DNA of 64,000 nucleotides from Reticulitermes lucifugus (GCA_026260175.1 JAKCWW010000927.1:4347-68346); one strand, 5' to 3'; counted from the stretch's first letter, positions 1-12,269 are shown. The notes: generated by a model not told the origin, from the letters alone. Translations and numbers: made by a program.

Positions 1-63
1 TGAAACCTCGACGAAAAGAGGAGGCCCAGGCCCATATAGGGCTGTCGAGCCATACAAAAAAAA
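1..63 (+). mobile_element. SINE-B, 3' end, cut by window edge
   Basis: The first 63 bases match the 3' end of the fuller SINE-B at 45046-45306 read on its own strand. Both share a CCTCG...GAGG stem, a GGCCC block, the string GGGCTGTCGAGCCAT and then an A-run (here ACAAAAAAAA). The tRNA-like head lies outside the window. The stem-and-GAGCCAT end also occurs at 12779-12826, so this is a conserved tail module, probably the part recognised by the partner LINE machinery (inference). It is non-coding and not a gene. Confidence 0.75.
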
Positions 64-914
64 TGTGCATAAAGAGTGTCGGATATAATGATGCTTGACA
101 TATAAACTGCCTTTTCATACAGGTCACTTTGCCACTTTGCCCCTTCCGTTTTTACCTAATCTGTTTTGCCCACCTCAGTTCACCCTATCGATTTCATCTA
201 TATACTTCACCTACATTGTTATTACTACCCGCTGTAAGTATGAAATTGTCACAGAATTATATTTAGAATTAAGGATAACTGTGAAATGCCGCAATTCAAC
301 ATACGTCACAAAAATATGAACATAAATCCAATAAGCGTCTTCAGTTTTCTTAATTACGCAAAATCCATATATATACATATATAACCCCCATCATGAGCAG
401 CGTTGCAGCAGTCATTTTAACACTTTGCTTGTAAGTAATATTTTCACTTGGACTTAAGAGAGCGAAGATGACAAATGTATGCAAAATTACATGTGAGGAG
501 CGTCATTATTTGTTTGTATTCTTCACCAAATAGTAGAATGATTAAACTAGGGAGAGGAAAGCATATAGCACAATTGGGGATAAAGCGAAATACATACAAA
601 GTTTCAGTTTTAAGTAGTGAAGGAAAGAGACATGTGACATTTATACGTGAATGGTAGAATAATATTAAATATGGAGATACGACATGATATGACATGGAAT
701 GGAGTGATAAGATGTGAGGATCTGGTCTGTATTCAAGTGGCTAAGAGAGGGTCCATTGATAGGCTGTTGTGCATAAGGTAGACCCTTAATGGTAGGTCAG
801 GTTCCGGAAAGGCGGTGAATTTCTTGACCACCCGACTAGCAGATTGGGCGTCCCAGGTGTTGTCTTCTCTGGGCTTTTTGCATATATATATATATAAATA
901 CATTGTTGCAAACC
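64..914. other. AT-rich spacer, no gene seen
   Basis: No open frame with protein-like composition is present. A short TA dinucleotide run lies at 881-898. The tract ends at the direct repeat TGACCTCATTACAGGTA, which begins the target site of the next SINE. Confidence 0.6.
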
Positions 915-931
915 TGACCTCATTACAGGTA

Positions 932-1189
932 AACGTAAAGTTCACTCTATAGCGTACCTTGAAGGCTCAGAGGGGGGATAGAAGTGTAGCTGTCTCTGCT
1001 TAACCTCGGCGCTAGATGGGGCGAGTGTTCAACATTACGCCCCGGTCGCTTTACATCCGGGAAGGAACACCGGTGTTTATTGTATAGGAGGCTGGGTGGG
1101 CAACAGGGGTTATGTGGACGGGCTGCAGAAAAGAACATTTCTTGACTCCACCGGCATTGGAACCCTGGACTGTCCAGCCCTTAGCGAGT
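932..1189 (-). mobile_element. SINE-C (subtype 1), full length, with 17-bp TSD
   Basis: The 258-bp insert is flanked by perfect 17-bp direct repeats, TGACCTCATTACAGGTA, at 915-931 and 1190-1206, the mark of retroposition. Read on the minus strand it starts with a tRNA-like head (GGGCTGGACAGTCC, then GGGTTCCAATGCC as a decayed B box). It then has the family core CACCCAGCCTCCTATACA, AAAGCGACCGGGGCG, CATCTAGCGCCGAGG, and ends with GAACTTTACGTTTA. It is non-autonomous and presumably copied by a LINE reverse transcriptase that is not in this window. The TSD is intact although the body has diverged from the sibling copies. Confidence 0.85.
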
Positions 1190-1206
1190 TGACCTCATTA
1201 CAGGTA

Positions 1207-3258
1207 TCACAACATGGGGCCGTAAGGTATTTATCCTGTATTTCATTAAAGCAGATCTTAATGAGGCGTGGTGTATACTTTGTGAAACAAACGCAGATTG
1301 ACCGTTTTGTGGATAAATAATGTCAGGCCGTACGTTGAGTTTCGACTTTATGTAAAATTAAGGGTAAGAACACGCCCGATAAGTTTTAGTTTGGACACAA
1401 TTAAGACATTTTATCAAAAACGGTTTATTAATTTTGGACATGAAGCATGCAGAAGGGTGGTTATTATCTTGCCATACTGTGTTCATTTTATACACGTTAC
1501 ACATATTGCGTGTAATATACACAGTGCAAAACGTTTGATGTGTCAGCACATCTAGGAACAAGTTACTCCCCATCCCTTACTATATTACTAATGTTACTGA
1601 GATGGACGTTTATATTGCAATATTTCAGGCATCTTCACTCTGATTTGGTATTTATCATTCCCTGTTGACTTTTGTGATAAATTACAATTCTGACGTTTCG
1701 AGATTCAATGTAAGGGAATGCTTCATGGTTTGGAAAAATATCATGAAAAGAAGGGAAAACATAAAATGAAGCAAAAGATTCATCCAATGTCATACAATAA
1801 AAGTAGGAGAAAAGAAGCTTTGCTGTGTGAGGGTTTATATAGTCAAACATTCGTCTGAACTCAGAATTATTCATGACTTAGTTCTCCCTCCCATTATCAC
1901 GATTGGGTGCCTGTAGGGATTGCGTTTATATCACAGACTGTTGAAGCAACTAAAAGAAAAAGAACCAAACATTTCCCCTTCTGTTACCTAAGCAAGTAAA
2001 TTGGCGCCGATAGATCAGCCATCAAACAGGCTTAATTTAATGTTAGTACATAAAGAAGTGCATCGCGTTTTGTAGTCCGGATCCGTGTTCGATTTCCAGT
2101 CCGTAGGTGGGCTGTGATGAAGATTTTCCATGTTTTCTCAGTCCAGGGAACCACTGATACAATACCTTCGTATAGGAAATGGCTATTTCATTATCCTTGC
2201 GAATACATCTTTCATTACCTTCCTCACATTTTATGACATACACAGTGTTCCAGGGGTCAAACTGCAGGGGCGTGTCCTGCGGGACATTTTGAGCAAAAAT
2301 AAACCGCAGGTTGTTCCAACACCATTATCGAGTTAACGCGCTAGCTTAACGTAGCATAGAATAAAAAAGTATTTTCCAGTGACCCAAGTTGTAATTTTTT
2401 AAAACGTTTCCTACAATATTTAAATTTCAATGTTACTGCAACCCGTGTTCGAAATACCCACCAATAGACTGCGTATATACTTCCAATCTTTGTGCCACTG
2501 TACGTTGCTACTACAAGCGTACCAGTTTGTTTCTGATACCACCACTTCCTATATATCTTCCTTCATAATTTTTGTTCAACAATTCCGTTACCTCTCTGCC
2601 GATATGGAGGTGCCACGTCATGTTGTAGCCACATTATCGCCAATGTTGCACCAGGCGGATCCCGAAACTAAAACTTAATTTATCTTCCGGAAGATTTCTA
2701 TAATGCGGAACAGTTAAACGTCCCTCAATAACACGTGGTCGTTCACGTTACTGTCTAAACAATCCCCACCACGTTATATTGCTTAAAGTGCGAGTATTTC
2801 ATGCTTATGTTTCATCAGCTCTCCTGCTATACATAGAGTCCGTTAATGTTAGGAAAACATCCTTCTGGTTCAACAACTTTGTCCTGGTCTTGCTGCTGGT
2901 TCTTCCCGGGAGACAAAACAGATATGATATAGGCGTATACTATATTATTGTTCGTTGTTCTTTCGCCGATACACAATTACAAACGGTTTAAATCGTAAAG
3001 AGAGCTGTGTCATACTGGCAAGACTTTACGCTGTGTAGTGCCACATATAAACTCTTCATGATGGTACATCCCCTTACTTTAAGAACTTGAATTTAAAGAA
3101 CATAAGAATATGCCTAATTCAATGTGTTCCTTCCGTACAGTGTCACTTAAGAAATTTGTATTTAGAATCTTAACATAGGCGTTAGGTGGACGTGAATGGT
3201 CGACTTATTGCTTCGGCCGCTTTGTCGCGGTGGACAGGACTTCCGATACGCACTGAAA
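1207..3258. other. AT-rich spacer with one possible old tRNA-derived remnant
   Basis: No gene is supported. At about 2065-2180 a B-box-like GTGTTCGATTTCC is followed by a block reading GATTTTCCATGTTTTCTC. The spacing resembles a second remnant at about 11620-11710 (GGGTTCGAGTCTT, then GGTTTCTCATGGTTTTCC). Both could be decayed copies of one further SINE family, but no tail or TSD is visible. The rest is featureless AT-rich DNA. Confidence 0.4.
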
Positions 3259-3295
3259 GGAGGCTGGGTGGGCCCGAGAGATAATCTGGGCGCTA

Positions 3296-3514
3296 TGGAG
3301 AAAACAATTTTTCGCAGCCTTCCAGACCGGCCCTGGGGCCCACCCAGCCTCCTATATAATGGGTACTGGGTCACTTCCCCGGGGGTAAAGCGGCCGGGGC
3401 GTGGAGTTGACCACCCACCCTCATCTAGCGCCGAGGCTAAAGAAAGAGTAGAGCTATACCTCTACTCCCCCTCTGGCCTTCGTGGCCTGTTCTAGGGAGA
3501 ACTTTACCTTTACT
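3296..3514 (+). mobile_element. SINE-C (subtype 1), 5'-truncated
   Basis: This is the best preserved subtype-1 body. It contains CCAGACCGGCCCTGGGG, CACCCAGCCTCCTATATA, GGGTAAAGCGGCCGGGGCG, CATCTAGCGCCGAGGCT, then AAAGAAAGAGTAGAGC, a CTTCGTGGCCTG block and the 3' end GAACTTTACCTTTAC. One frame gives the residues GVKRPGRGVDHPP, a translation I recall from many arthropod gene predictions. The tRNA-like head is missing or replaced: just upstream, 3258-3275 holds an inverted copy of the element's own CACCCAGCCTCC segment. Confidence 0.85.
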
Positions 3515-4944
3515 TTGCTATGGAGAAAAGAGAAGTCGCCTGCCCCTAAAGGGAATTGAGCTACGATTCTTTCGTTGTCCGGCCCAAAGCCTGGTGAACT
3601 ATTAGTGACCTATTATTACAAAAATTGTGCGCTTTATTAAAAATTCATGCAGGATAATAACAGGTATGAAACAAGATTTTATTCGACATGTTTGACACAA
3701 ATTAAGAGCTTTGCCATTCCATTACACTTTATTTTAATAAAAATTCGGGCTACAAACGGGCATTTTGGCCAGTCTACAACAATGCTTTCGTACAGTGTTA
3801 GTGAACATTGAGGCTAAAGAGCGTATAAATTTGCTGTAAGCGCTTGTCTGTATTCATGTGTTTATTGGGCGCGTTCGCAAAGTTTCGAAAAGCGACTATT
3901 AGCTTCGTCATGGCTGTCCGTGTGTCCGTCCGTCCGCATGGAACAACTAGGCTCCTACTGGACGGATTTTCATGAAATTTGTTATTTTAAATTTTTTTCT
4001 AAAATCTGTCGAGAAAATTCAAGTTTGATTAAAATGAGACAAGAATAACGGGTACTTTACATGAAGACCTATGTACATTCATCATAATAACTCACAGAAT
4101 TATTCTTAGCATAAGAAATGTTTCAGACAAAAAGTTGTAGAGAGAATCAGACCACACATTTTATGTTCACTAACCCCTTTCCGTAAATCGTGCAGTATAG
4201 CCCTGACTTGACCTTAAAGGACCCTGGCATTCTCTACGTCCTGAAATTAATTGTCGACCGGGACACCGGTTGAACTGATTGACAAGTTTCGTGGTTCTAT
4301 CCAATTCTTTTAATTTTTCCGTTGTCATTACTTACATTTGTGCTGTGAGTGTTACTGCCCACTACCACAATCCCTTCTCGTCTCTTAGAATTATTTGAGA
4401 AATCAGATTTTCGGACAGATTTGACAACGTGATTTCACCTTCATAGTCGATTAAAATTAATGTAAAGCCACAATGGACGAGCTAGGCGTATGAGAAATCT
4501 AACGCGCAATCCATTATTGTGTCTCTTGTTAGTGCTACATGTAATACCAAGTCCCGTACAGAATAGTTGGTATTTTGTATATATTAATTGCATATTCTTT
4601 TAACTAAACCAGCTTCCCGAAGCTGTTTGAGAATCTGTACCCACGGCATGAAAAGAGAAAGGATTGTCACCTTCCAAGGGCGAAAGAGTGTTATTGTGAT
4701 TATATTTTTAATTAAAGGACGAGAATTCTTTTAATACGCAAAGGTTTAACGAAGTAGAGAGTAATCCTGAACGTTGTATACTTTTAATTAAAGGCAAAAT
4801 TTTCTGTTCTCTGGATATTAACCTAGAATATTGAAAATTTATCTTGGCAGAAGAGGATCAGGATGTTACGTCTTACTGTATAGTTATACAGCTACTTGAG
4901 GATGAGTATCGCCTTTGAATTTCGTTGAAGTATTTTGTCTTTGA
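3515..4944. other. AT-rich spacer; TCCGTCC-containing repeat trace
   Basis: No gene is seen. At about 3885-4010 there is GTCCGTGTGTCCGTCCGTCC followed by CTACTGGACGGATTTTCATG. A weaker relative sits at about 9850-9990 (TCCATCCGTCCGTTAG, then further AT-rich similarity). This may be an old interspersed repeat of unknown class. No ends can be defined. Confidence 0.35.
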
Positions 4945-5256
4945 AGGGAACGCAAAGATGGTTGAGAAACTGCGCTACAAGCCGGAAGGTCGCGGGTTTG
5001 ATTTCCGATGGGGACATTGGGATTTTTCATTGACTCAATCCTCCCGGCCGCACTGTGGCCGTGGGGTGGACTCAGCCTTTAACAGAAATGAGTACCAGGG
5101 GTATCGTTGGGGAGTAAAGGCGGCCGGTGCCTAGGGCTAAAACCTTACCACCTTCATGTGCCGATTGTCCAGAAATTCTGGGAGCCTCAACCTCCTTGAG
5201 ACCTAAGGGCCTGTCCAGACCTGTAACGGGAAAGCTTTATAGCTTTCTTTTTTCTC
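4945..5256 (+). mobile_element. SINE-D, near full length
   Basis: The head carries an A-box-like AGATGGTTGAGAAACTGCG and a B-box-like GCGGGTTTGATTTCC, indicating tRNA ancestry. The body contains GGCCGCACTGTGGCC, a GGACTCAGCCTTTAACAG block, AAAGGCGGCCGGTGC, CACCTTCATGTGCCGATTG and GGGCCTGTCCAG. It aligns throughout with the second copy at 31941-32256. No clear TSD is found. Non-coding; the short frame across it is a by-product. Confidence 0.75.
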
Positions 5257-5640
5257 TGCATCAACTGAGCAATTGTCTGGTAGTAGAAAACTAAGCCAAA
5301 GCCCGCCGATGGGTAATACCGGCATTAGTTCTACATCCGAACGTAACAAAATATTTCCCTAATAGCCACGTTAATGTTACAGCTTCACTTCTAAGTTTAG
5401 ATTTATCATCCTTCCTAAATGTGTCCGTACCAAAACTCAATAATCACTTATTTCCTCTCCCGTCTTGACCACATGCCGTTTCTTCCTACCCCCTACATTT
5501 CGCAGCTTGGACAGCACTAGGTGTTGTGTGCAAATCACAAAATTCTTCGTTATGTTAAAGTGCCCAAATAATTATCCCAAGCCCTTTGCTTCCAAGCGTT
5601 TTCAGTTTATGTTTCTCCGACAAAAAATACACTCAAGATT
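5257..5640. other. Spacer, nothing recognised
   Basis: Short AT-rich interval between SINE-D and a palindromic element. No open frame or repeat is recognised. Confidence 0.5.
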
Positions 5641-5880
5641 CAAGTGTTCGGGAATGTTGTGCTATGACGACTGGTAAACAGTTACCGACGTTTCAAAAGA
5701 TTACAGTGCCTTCACCTCCAAGGTCAAACACTCCAAATACAAGAGAGAAGAAAAGAGATGAGTCGAGAAGAAGAAGGCCTCTTCTTGGAATGCTTGATTC
5801 TGAAGATGAAGGCATTACAATTCTTCGAAACGTTGGTAATTGTTTACAAATCGACACGGCGTAGCATCCCAGAAGACTTG
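5641..5880. mobile_element. Hairpin-H palindromic element, 240 bp
   Basis: The left arm begins CAAGTGTTCGGGAATG and runs through GTTACCGACGTTTC and GTGCCTTCACCTCC. The right arm, reverse complemented, begins CAAGTCTTCTGGGATG and runs through ATTACCAACGTTTCG and ATGCCTTCATCTTC. The arms are about 100 bp each with roughly three quarters identity. The centre is purine-rich (AGAGAAGAAAAGAG). The same arm recurs at 24.4, 27.4, 31.0, 47.1 and 53.7 kb. It is most simply a non-autonomous DNA element (MITE/foldback type); no transposase is present and no TSD is clear. Confidence 0.7.
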
Positions 5881-7604
5881 AATATGTATAAAAATTTGTC
5901 TCTAATTAAGGACCCTTCCTTAGATCGCACGTGAGTGCTATATTTGTGTTGCTTTTCTTGATTTTAAGTGTTCTAGGATTATGCGTCAGATTTGCTTTTC
6001 AGTAAATTACAACACTAGCTTTAAGAATGTATTCTCCCCGTAATTCAAAATGAATCTAACTTCCATGATTATTGTGGCCTTCTGGTTTATGAAATGTTGT
6101 AGCTGCTTACCAGGTACCTAAACACATGGGGTAGTAAACCTCAATGTAAATGTTTACCCTCGTGGGTACTTCAAGCTTCAGTCACTTTCGTTTGTTACTA
6201 ATGAACATAAACGGGTTCCAAAATGGCAATGACACATTTATATACGGAGTTTTATTTAACTGGAGTAAGTCCACAAGTACTCGTACTTGTTACGGTTTTA
6301 TTTAAGCTCTTAATTATGTTCGTGAACTGCAAATTCTATGCTCTTCGATTGCTCCGAAGAAACAAAGTTCGGCAGCCTGCTTTCTTGTTTCCTTTCCTTT
6401 TGTCGAACATCTTAACATTCGTATCTTCATAGAAGCGTAGATGTTGCTGTTATTCTGTAGAATTTTAATAAGCTGTGCGTGGGGTATTTCCCTAGCAGAC
6501 CTGGGTCTAAAAGCGTTTTACAGACCCACAAAAGGGCTAAAATCTATTAAGAATTGCATTAAGGTTATTGTCTTTCTCGTGGCTTGTAATGTAAATAAGA
6601 AGTACGGACCGAAGCCTGCAAAAAGTGAAAGCAGTGCTGCTTGTTCGTACGCAGGTTCTGGATGCTCCGACTGTCGGCCAAGAGTCTGTCATAATGATGT
6701 TCGTGGGTTTACTGTCTCTCTCTTCAAGCATATTCTGGGGCAGCACGTTACAACAAATATTTCCCAGTTCATCGTTGAGTTATCCATTCGACCTTTCGTA
6801 AGTTAGAATACAGAAGGACGGGCACCGCAGTGACCCGTGCACTTCGACCGTTTTCGATCTTTTGTGCAAGAAGTTCCATGCCACAGCACGTCACCCGTCC
6901 AAGTACTAACCATGCCCAACGTTGCTTAACTGCGATGCTTCTAACTTCTGATACACCTTATGAAGCTGTTAAAGAACATGAATTCAGTACAAAGTAGTCA
7001 TACTATAATGCTTTAGTAAGCAGATAGAAGTAAGACAGAAATACGGATTCCTGAAACGTCTGTCAACGACGTTTCGGGATGGGTGCTTTTACGTTCAGAA
7101 TACTGCATGTGTAAGCAAATATAAATCGTAACTACCTACAATAACAGATCCGAACTTCCAGTTTCGTATTTGCATAGAGTTAGAGCAGACATCAGGCAGG
7201 ATGTCAATAAATTCAACGTGCTTGTTGCTATGACAACATTCTGACGAAAACGGGAGGAAGAAGAGAGAGAATTTCGAGGGTTAAATAACGAATGAGATAA
7301 CAGATAATCAAATATTGATGTGCTCGACTTACTCTGAAGCCCATGTTCATCCTCTTGTGATTATCATTAATGTATGTTTGCCCAGCAGTGTCTAATGAGA
7401 CATATGGGGTTTTGTGGTTGCACCAACAGATAGTCTGTAACAGTTCCACAGCTCTTTCTACTCCGATTATGTCTATACACCCATTATTTACTGCTGCTGC
7501 TGCTACTACTAATACTAAGAAACCTTGTAATAATATCTTACTCTCGGAAGAATAATTGTTAACTATTTGAAGACTACAATTATTTGTACCTTATACCCGT
7601 AAAA
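5881..7604. other. Spacer with a compact hairpin and a short CTG/CTA run
   Basis: The longest frame (6441-6806, 121 codons) has no recognisable domain, no start context of note and ordinary AT-rich composition, so it is not called. At 7049-7079 the arms TCCTGAAACGTC and GACGTTTCGGGA pair with one mismatch around a 7-base loop, probably a remnant of the CGTTTCGG-type palindromes. A short imperfect triplet run (CTGCTGCTGCTGCTACTACT) lies near 7492-7511. Confidence 0.5.
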
Positions 7605-8172
7605 CAGTGGTGAGCAACCTTTTGGACGCGCGGGACAAGTCAAGATCAAAATATGTTTGCGGGCCACATTAGAAATAGCGCGTTATTTGTTACGTAAGTA
7701 TCATTAATAATAACACCCTGTCGTCAACAGTAACAGTATGTGGTGGGAAAAGTATTTCAAATTAATATTAAGAAATTTGAATTAATCGTGTGAAGTATGA
7801 AACTGATCTTACCTAATCAGTCTTTACGTCTCTCTCTCTGACGAGACGACGGCGATAGAAGCACGTCGCGGCACATGCTGTGTTGTCAAGTACTTACGTT
7901 TAGCTACCACTTTACTTTTCGTTTCCTAAACCTATAAGCGACAAAGCCAATCATCGCGGAAGTTACGTTTATGTGAGATGGAGCATCTATATGTGTTTTG
8001 GTATGAAGTATGTTGTACTGACTGTAATACAAAATATTTCTGAATAATAGTTATTTTAAGAATGCGGATAAAATAATTATTAGTCAAATTTAATTAGTTT
8101 TTGTTTCATTTCTCCGAAATTAGATGGCGGGCCAAATTCGAAGGTAGAAGAGCCGTAACTTGCTCATTACTG
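7605..8172. mobile_element. hAT-like non-autonomous DNA transposon (MITE)
   Basis: The 568-bp element is bounded by terminal inverted repeats CAGTGGTGAGCAAC at the left and, reverse complemented, CAGTAATGAGCAAG at the right. The CAGTG...GAGCAA type end is typical of the hAT superfamily (established knowledge). Subterminal GCGGGCCA occurs near both ends (about 7663 and 8128). The interior is AT-rich and has no transposase frame. The expected 8-bp TSD is not clean (CCGTAAAA against GTACAAAG), so it may have decayed. Confidence 0.65.
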
Positions 8173-9271
8173 GTACAAAGTTTCATTTCGTACCTCATAG
8201 AGAATGTGTCTTTAACAATTACAAAGCAAATCGGTCAATGTTGTGTAGGGACACTTTATTGTAAGAACTAGCACACATCCCATTGAGTTTCAGTGGGTAA
8301 TATTAGCAGTAAAGAAGTCCTTTATACTCTTTAAATTCACCAGGAAGAAGTATTAAAATACTGTTATTTTGTTCTAATGCATCATCGTTTTTTTAATGTC
8401 ACAGCAATTTTCTTTTATAGAGCTCTTCGTTTTGTGAAGACAGTAGCCATTCCGTATACTGCTTTGATTAAACGTGTTCCTTATTCTTCCTTAGAAGGCT
8501 GTATGCTATAAAGCGCTCCAGGAACTGAAGTTTGGGAGTGACAGGTCTGGCATAATGTGCATGTTTTAGAATTAGCTACTTACCGCGGACGTAAGCCTAT
8601 ATACATACACGGACAACAATTATTTCTAGACAAGTGTAAGGTGGGCTGTACAAAAAGTGGCTCACATTCCTGGGCCTCGTATTGAGCTGTGCAAAGAATC
8701 AACACACATGCGTGGATGCACATGTACGTAGCCATACAGGCATAGGCATATATGCATGCATAACATCACAGGCTGCTTTAGCGTGTATATATATGGGAGA
8801 AATAGAGAACATACAACCGCACAGTGATAAATTACAAACCTGAAGAACAGAAAAGACTTTGTTAATGAATTAGAAATTATGTGAAATATGCGCCGCTGTG
8901 CGGTCTGCTTTTTCCAAACGAGTTTATTAAAAATCGTTTTGGTACTCGTATTCAAATTCTCCATAATGCTGATTATAAATTCGGACTGAATTTCCTGTTT
9001 CTCTGTCAAAATCATTCGATTGTGAATTCGACACAGTGTAATGAAAACATTCTAACCCTTTGCGAACACAATTGGAACGAGAATTTCTATTACATACCAA
9101 GCCACCATTCATGTTTTCATATATATGACATCGGAATGGAAAGCTTGTCGATATATGTTGGAGGGTACTAACATAACGTTTCAGGAATTACAGTGTGGCA
9201 ATATATATATGAAATACTGCCCGACCTAAAATTCTGTTCGTGAATAAACGTTTTCCCTGTGCTTTAATTAA
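8173..9271. other. Spacer, nothing recognised
   Basis: AT-rich. Short frames at 8662-9015 and 8881-9171 overlap on opposite strands and show no domain or signal. No repeat from the families described here is recognised. Confidence 0.5.
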
Positions 9272-9530
9272 GCATCGCGGTATGGAGGCACATGGGGGAT
9301 GAAGTTACGGCTCCATGCATTCTTGATCTTGGTACTAGATGGAGGTGAATGGTCAGCCTCGCTCCTTCCCGCTTTGCTCGTGGATAAAGAGGCCCCGGTC
9401 GCTTTCGAATAAGAGGCTGGGTGTGCCCCATAGCCGGTCTGGGAAATTTGGAGTGAAGACGAGTAATGTCTTGACACTGCCGAGAATCAAGCCTTGATTC
9501 CCTGGTCCTTCAACTCGTGGCCTAGTGGCG
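9272..9530 (-). mobile_element. SINE-C (subtype 2)
   Basis: Read on the minus strand it contains CCCAGACCGGCTATGGGGC, CACCCAGCCTCTTATTCG, AAAGCGACCGGGGCC and then a second block with GAGGCTGACCATTCACCTCC, a decayed TCTAGTACCAAGATC and AAGAATGCATGGAGCC. The AAGAATGCATGGAGC tail marks a second subtype, distinct from the AAAGAAAGAGTAGAGC tail of subtype 1. The head, with GGGAATCAAGGCTTG and GGACCAGGG, is a weak tRNA-like relic. No TSD is seen. An extra stretch in the middle suggests an internal duplication. Confidence 0.7.
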
Positions 9531-11742
9531 CCACTTCCTGAGATATCCCAGCTCTTTTCTGTTCATAGATAAAACTACATCTTTAAATTGCCTCGACTTG
9601 ACTGCCACATCATAGGCAATGTTTCACAGTTCTTTTGTAGTTAACAATTTCCAGGAACGAACGAGTTATCTCTGCTATAAATATGGGAATTTGCCCGTTT
9701 GTGTTGTGCATAATCAGACAATAGAAATCGCTGCCTTTGATTCATATACATATAGGCTTCCGATTTTTCCATACGACCTTACATTAACATGGAAACATAC
9801 GAAGGAGATAACGCTCGTTAAACTTCATCGCACGATACTGATAAGGGCTAGCTCGTGTCCATCCGTCCGTTAGCGTGTCTCTTCTGGAGTTCCCAAAGCA
9901 TCTTTATTAAATTCGGTATTTAGGATCTACATCAAAATATTTCTGGCAAATTTAGTTTTGATTCCTGCCAGTAAAGTATAATCCTTATTTTCGTCTAATG
10001 TCCACTTAAACAGTAGCAGTTGTCTGGAAAACATGAAAAACATTGTAGGCTATACAGTAAATACCGGGAGTGTGGGTCTGCGCATTAGTAAAGTGCACAG
10101 ATTTTATTTGTAATATTTTTCGTTGTGGTAATTACCGAAATAAATAAAGCACACAATTTATGGGCCGAAGGAAGAGATAATAGACCCTACGTCATCAACT
10201 TTTATGGGTTAAGCTGTTTCTGCCTGATACGGCATGATAAGGTGGAGAAAAGAAAGTATTAAGAGATTTTAAAATTTTCGTCCAAATTAGTGATACGTTG
10301 TTTCTTACGTCTTATATTAATGCAGCAAAACTTTCAAGTCTTAGAGAATAATTCGTACCTCTTACTTTATTAAGCGTATGAAATTTGGCCCCTCATTTCA
10401 GGAAGAACGCAGGTTGAAGAGCAGAAAGAATAAAAATAACAATTACGTTGATGCAATTACGTCGTGCGTAGCTTTAAAACCTGTGGTGTTCACCTAGTAC
10501 TGTTACCTTGATGAGACAGGCAGATTAGATGCGTTTGACAGTTCGGACGAACGAGATTTATTGATAGAAAAACAAGTGATGAGATTATTACGAAGGAAAT
10601 TAGTAGACGGTAAATGATGATAAAATTGATACTGGAGAAATAGTGTGTGATAATGTGAACAGGAATGAAGTGACTCACGACAGGGACCGAAGAAGGATAG
10701 TACTGTGACGAAGGCTCAGGTTACAGTGAATTTTCTGATCAACAGAGTAACCGTTAAATTCAAAGAAAGGCTGTGTGCCCTGGGGCTAGTTAGCTGGCTT
10801 AATTTCAGTCTGTGAGTGCGGAAGAGAACCGCTTTTCAATTTCCGAGTTTGGTCACATTTGTAACCACGATTCAGTCATCCGAAACCCGCGTCTGGCCGA
10901 GGAGGGACTGTCAGGTCTCTTCACATCGGATTTGTCGTTATTACATGTATGAAATAAAACAACAACAGCGTAATGTACTGTGAATTCCGTCACATCGATT
11001 TTAATTAGCCCATGATATTATTGTTTAGATTTGCAGAGCCGAGAAACGGTAAAAAGGAATAATTCCTAAACAGTAAAACTGCAGAAGAACGGAAAGCAGT
11101 AAAACAATAAAAATATAAACTGTAAAACTAATTCTTAAAGTACTTTTCAAGAACAATAATTGTGAGAACTGTAGAGAAATGTTCATACCTACTGACTCCA
11201 ATAAACAGGGTCTTTAAGAAGTGATATTTTCATAGCTGCTCAAGAACAGTAATTTCCTGTCTGTCACAACACCCAGACGTTCTTTAACGTGTCCGTAAGA
11301 TCCCACCATTGGAGCCTATCCTGATCCGGTTACTCCGTATCTGTTAATTGGTACTCGCTTCTGGGTCACATTATTTGAAGCGCTCCAAACCGCACATATT
11401 CAAATTGTATAGCTGTGTTGAAAGTTGTCACAACAGACAAATTGGGCACTTTATTCTCCACAAGAATAACACTGTAATGTATAAGTGAAGGGACCAATAT
11501 GAGAATCTACGTTGTAATGCTCTTAACAAATACAGCCTGTATTCCTCTCACCTGCCACGTTAGTTTGTGTGTCTCCATGTCTGCCGAACATCAGAGTCGA
11601 AAAGTTTACTTGCTGCTTTGTATTCAAGAGATTCCGGGTTCGAGTCTTAGTCTCATATATACTGAAGGCGGTTTCTCATGGTTTTCCTCATCCAGCCCAC
11701 GCGAAAATTTGTTTACGTCAGTACAGGCGCCTTATAAATCCT
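9531..11742. other. Spacer with three weak retroposon traces
   Basis: No gene is supported. Three traces are noted. At about 9850-9990 is a relative of the TCCGTCC repeat. At about 10780-10975 is a tract ending CACATCGGATTTGTCG and then ATGAAATAAAACAACAACA, which looks like the 3' end of an old retroposon. At about 11620-11710 a B-box-like GGGTTCGAGTCTT is followed by GGTTTCTCATGGTTTTCC. None has definable ends. Confidence 0.35.
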
Positions 11743-11912
11743 TCGACCGTGTCATGGCTCAGACGGTTAGAAGCCGGCCTCTCACCGCTGAGGCACGTTT
11801 GAACGCCGGGTCAGTCTATGTGGCATTTGTGGTGGACATATTGGCACTGGGATAAGTTTCGCTACGAGTATTTTCATTTTCCCCTGAAAGTGTCACTCCA
11901 CCAATGCTCCAT
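11743..11912 (+). mobile_element. SINE-A, decayed, 3'-truncated
   Basis: The head is recognisable: TGTCATGGCTCAGACGGTTAG (A box), CGGCCTCTCACCGCTGAGGC, and a broken B box reading GTTTGAACGCC. It is followed by GTGGTGGACATATTGGCACT and CACCAATGCTCCAT. Compared with the copy at 15501-15780 it lacks the 3' part containing GGTGCGTCCGTAGC. It is the most diverged SINE-A in the window. No TSD is seen. Confidence 0.8.
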
Positions 11913-12269
11913 AGTCACATTTCTTTCATCTACCACAGAAGCTGGATAATCTCAGCAACCGACAGTGTCATTAAATAAAACACGTCCGTCTCTCTCTTAC
12001 AAAGGCTTACTTAATCACAATTCGTACTGAACGTGGCATGGCAGATTACTGCTGCCTATTAGGAGGTCACTTTATTGTTCTTACAGCCCGTAGACCTACT
12101 AGTTTGACTGAGCTTTTTCGGTGTTTTCCTCCTTTTCCCACACGTTACCACAACTTCCTTATAAAAACATTACTTAATAAACATTTGTACCAAAGGCCGC
12201 AGTTCCAATTACTTGGGAGGGTTCCTTCGTATGTATGAGTTCCTTGTACTGAATTAACAGCGATATTAA

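Noticed and set aside
6441-6806. 121-codon frame with a hydrophobic start
   Set aside because: No domain, no conserved context, ordinary chance length for AT-rich DNA.
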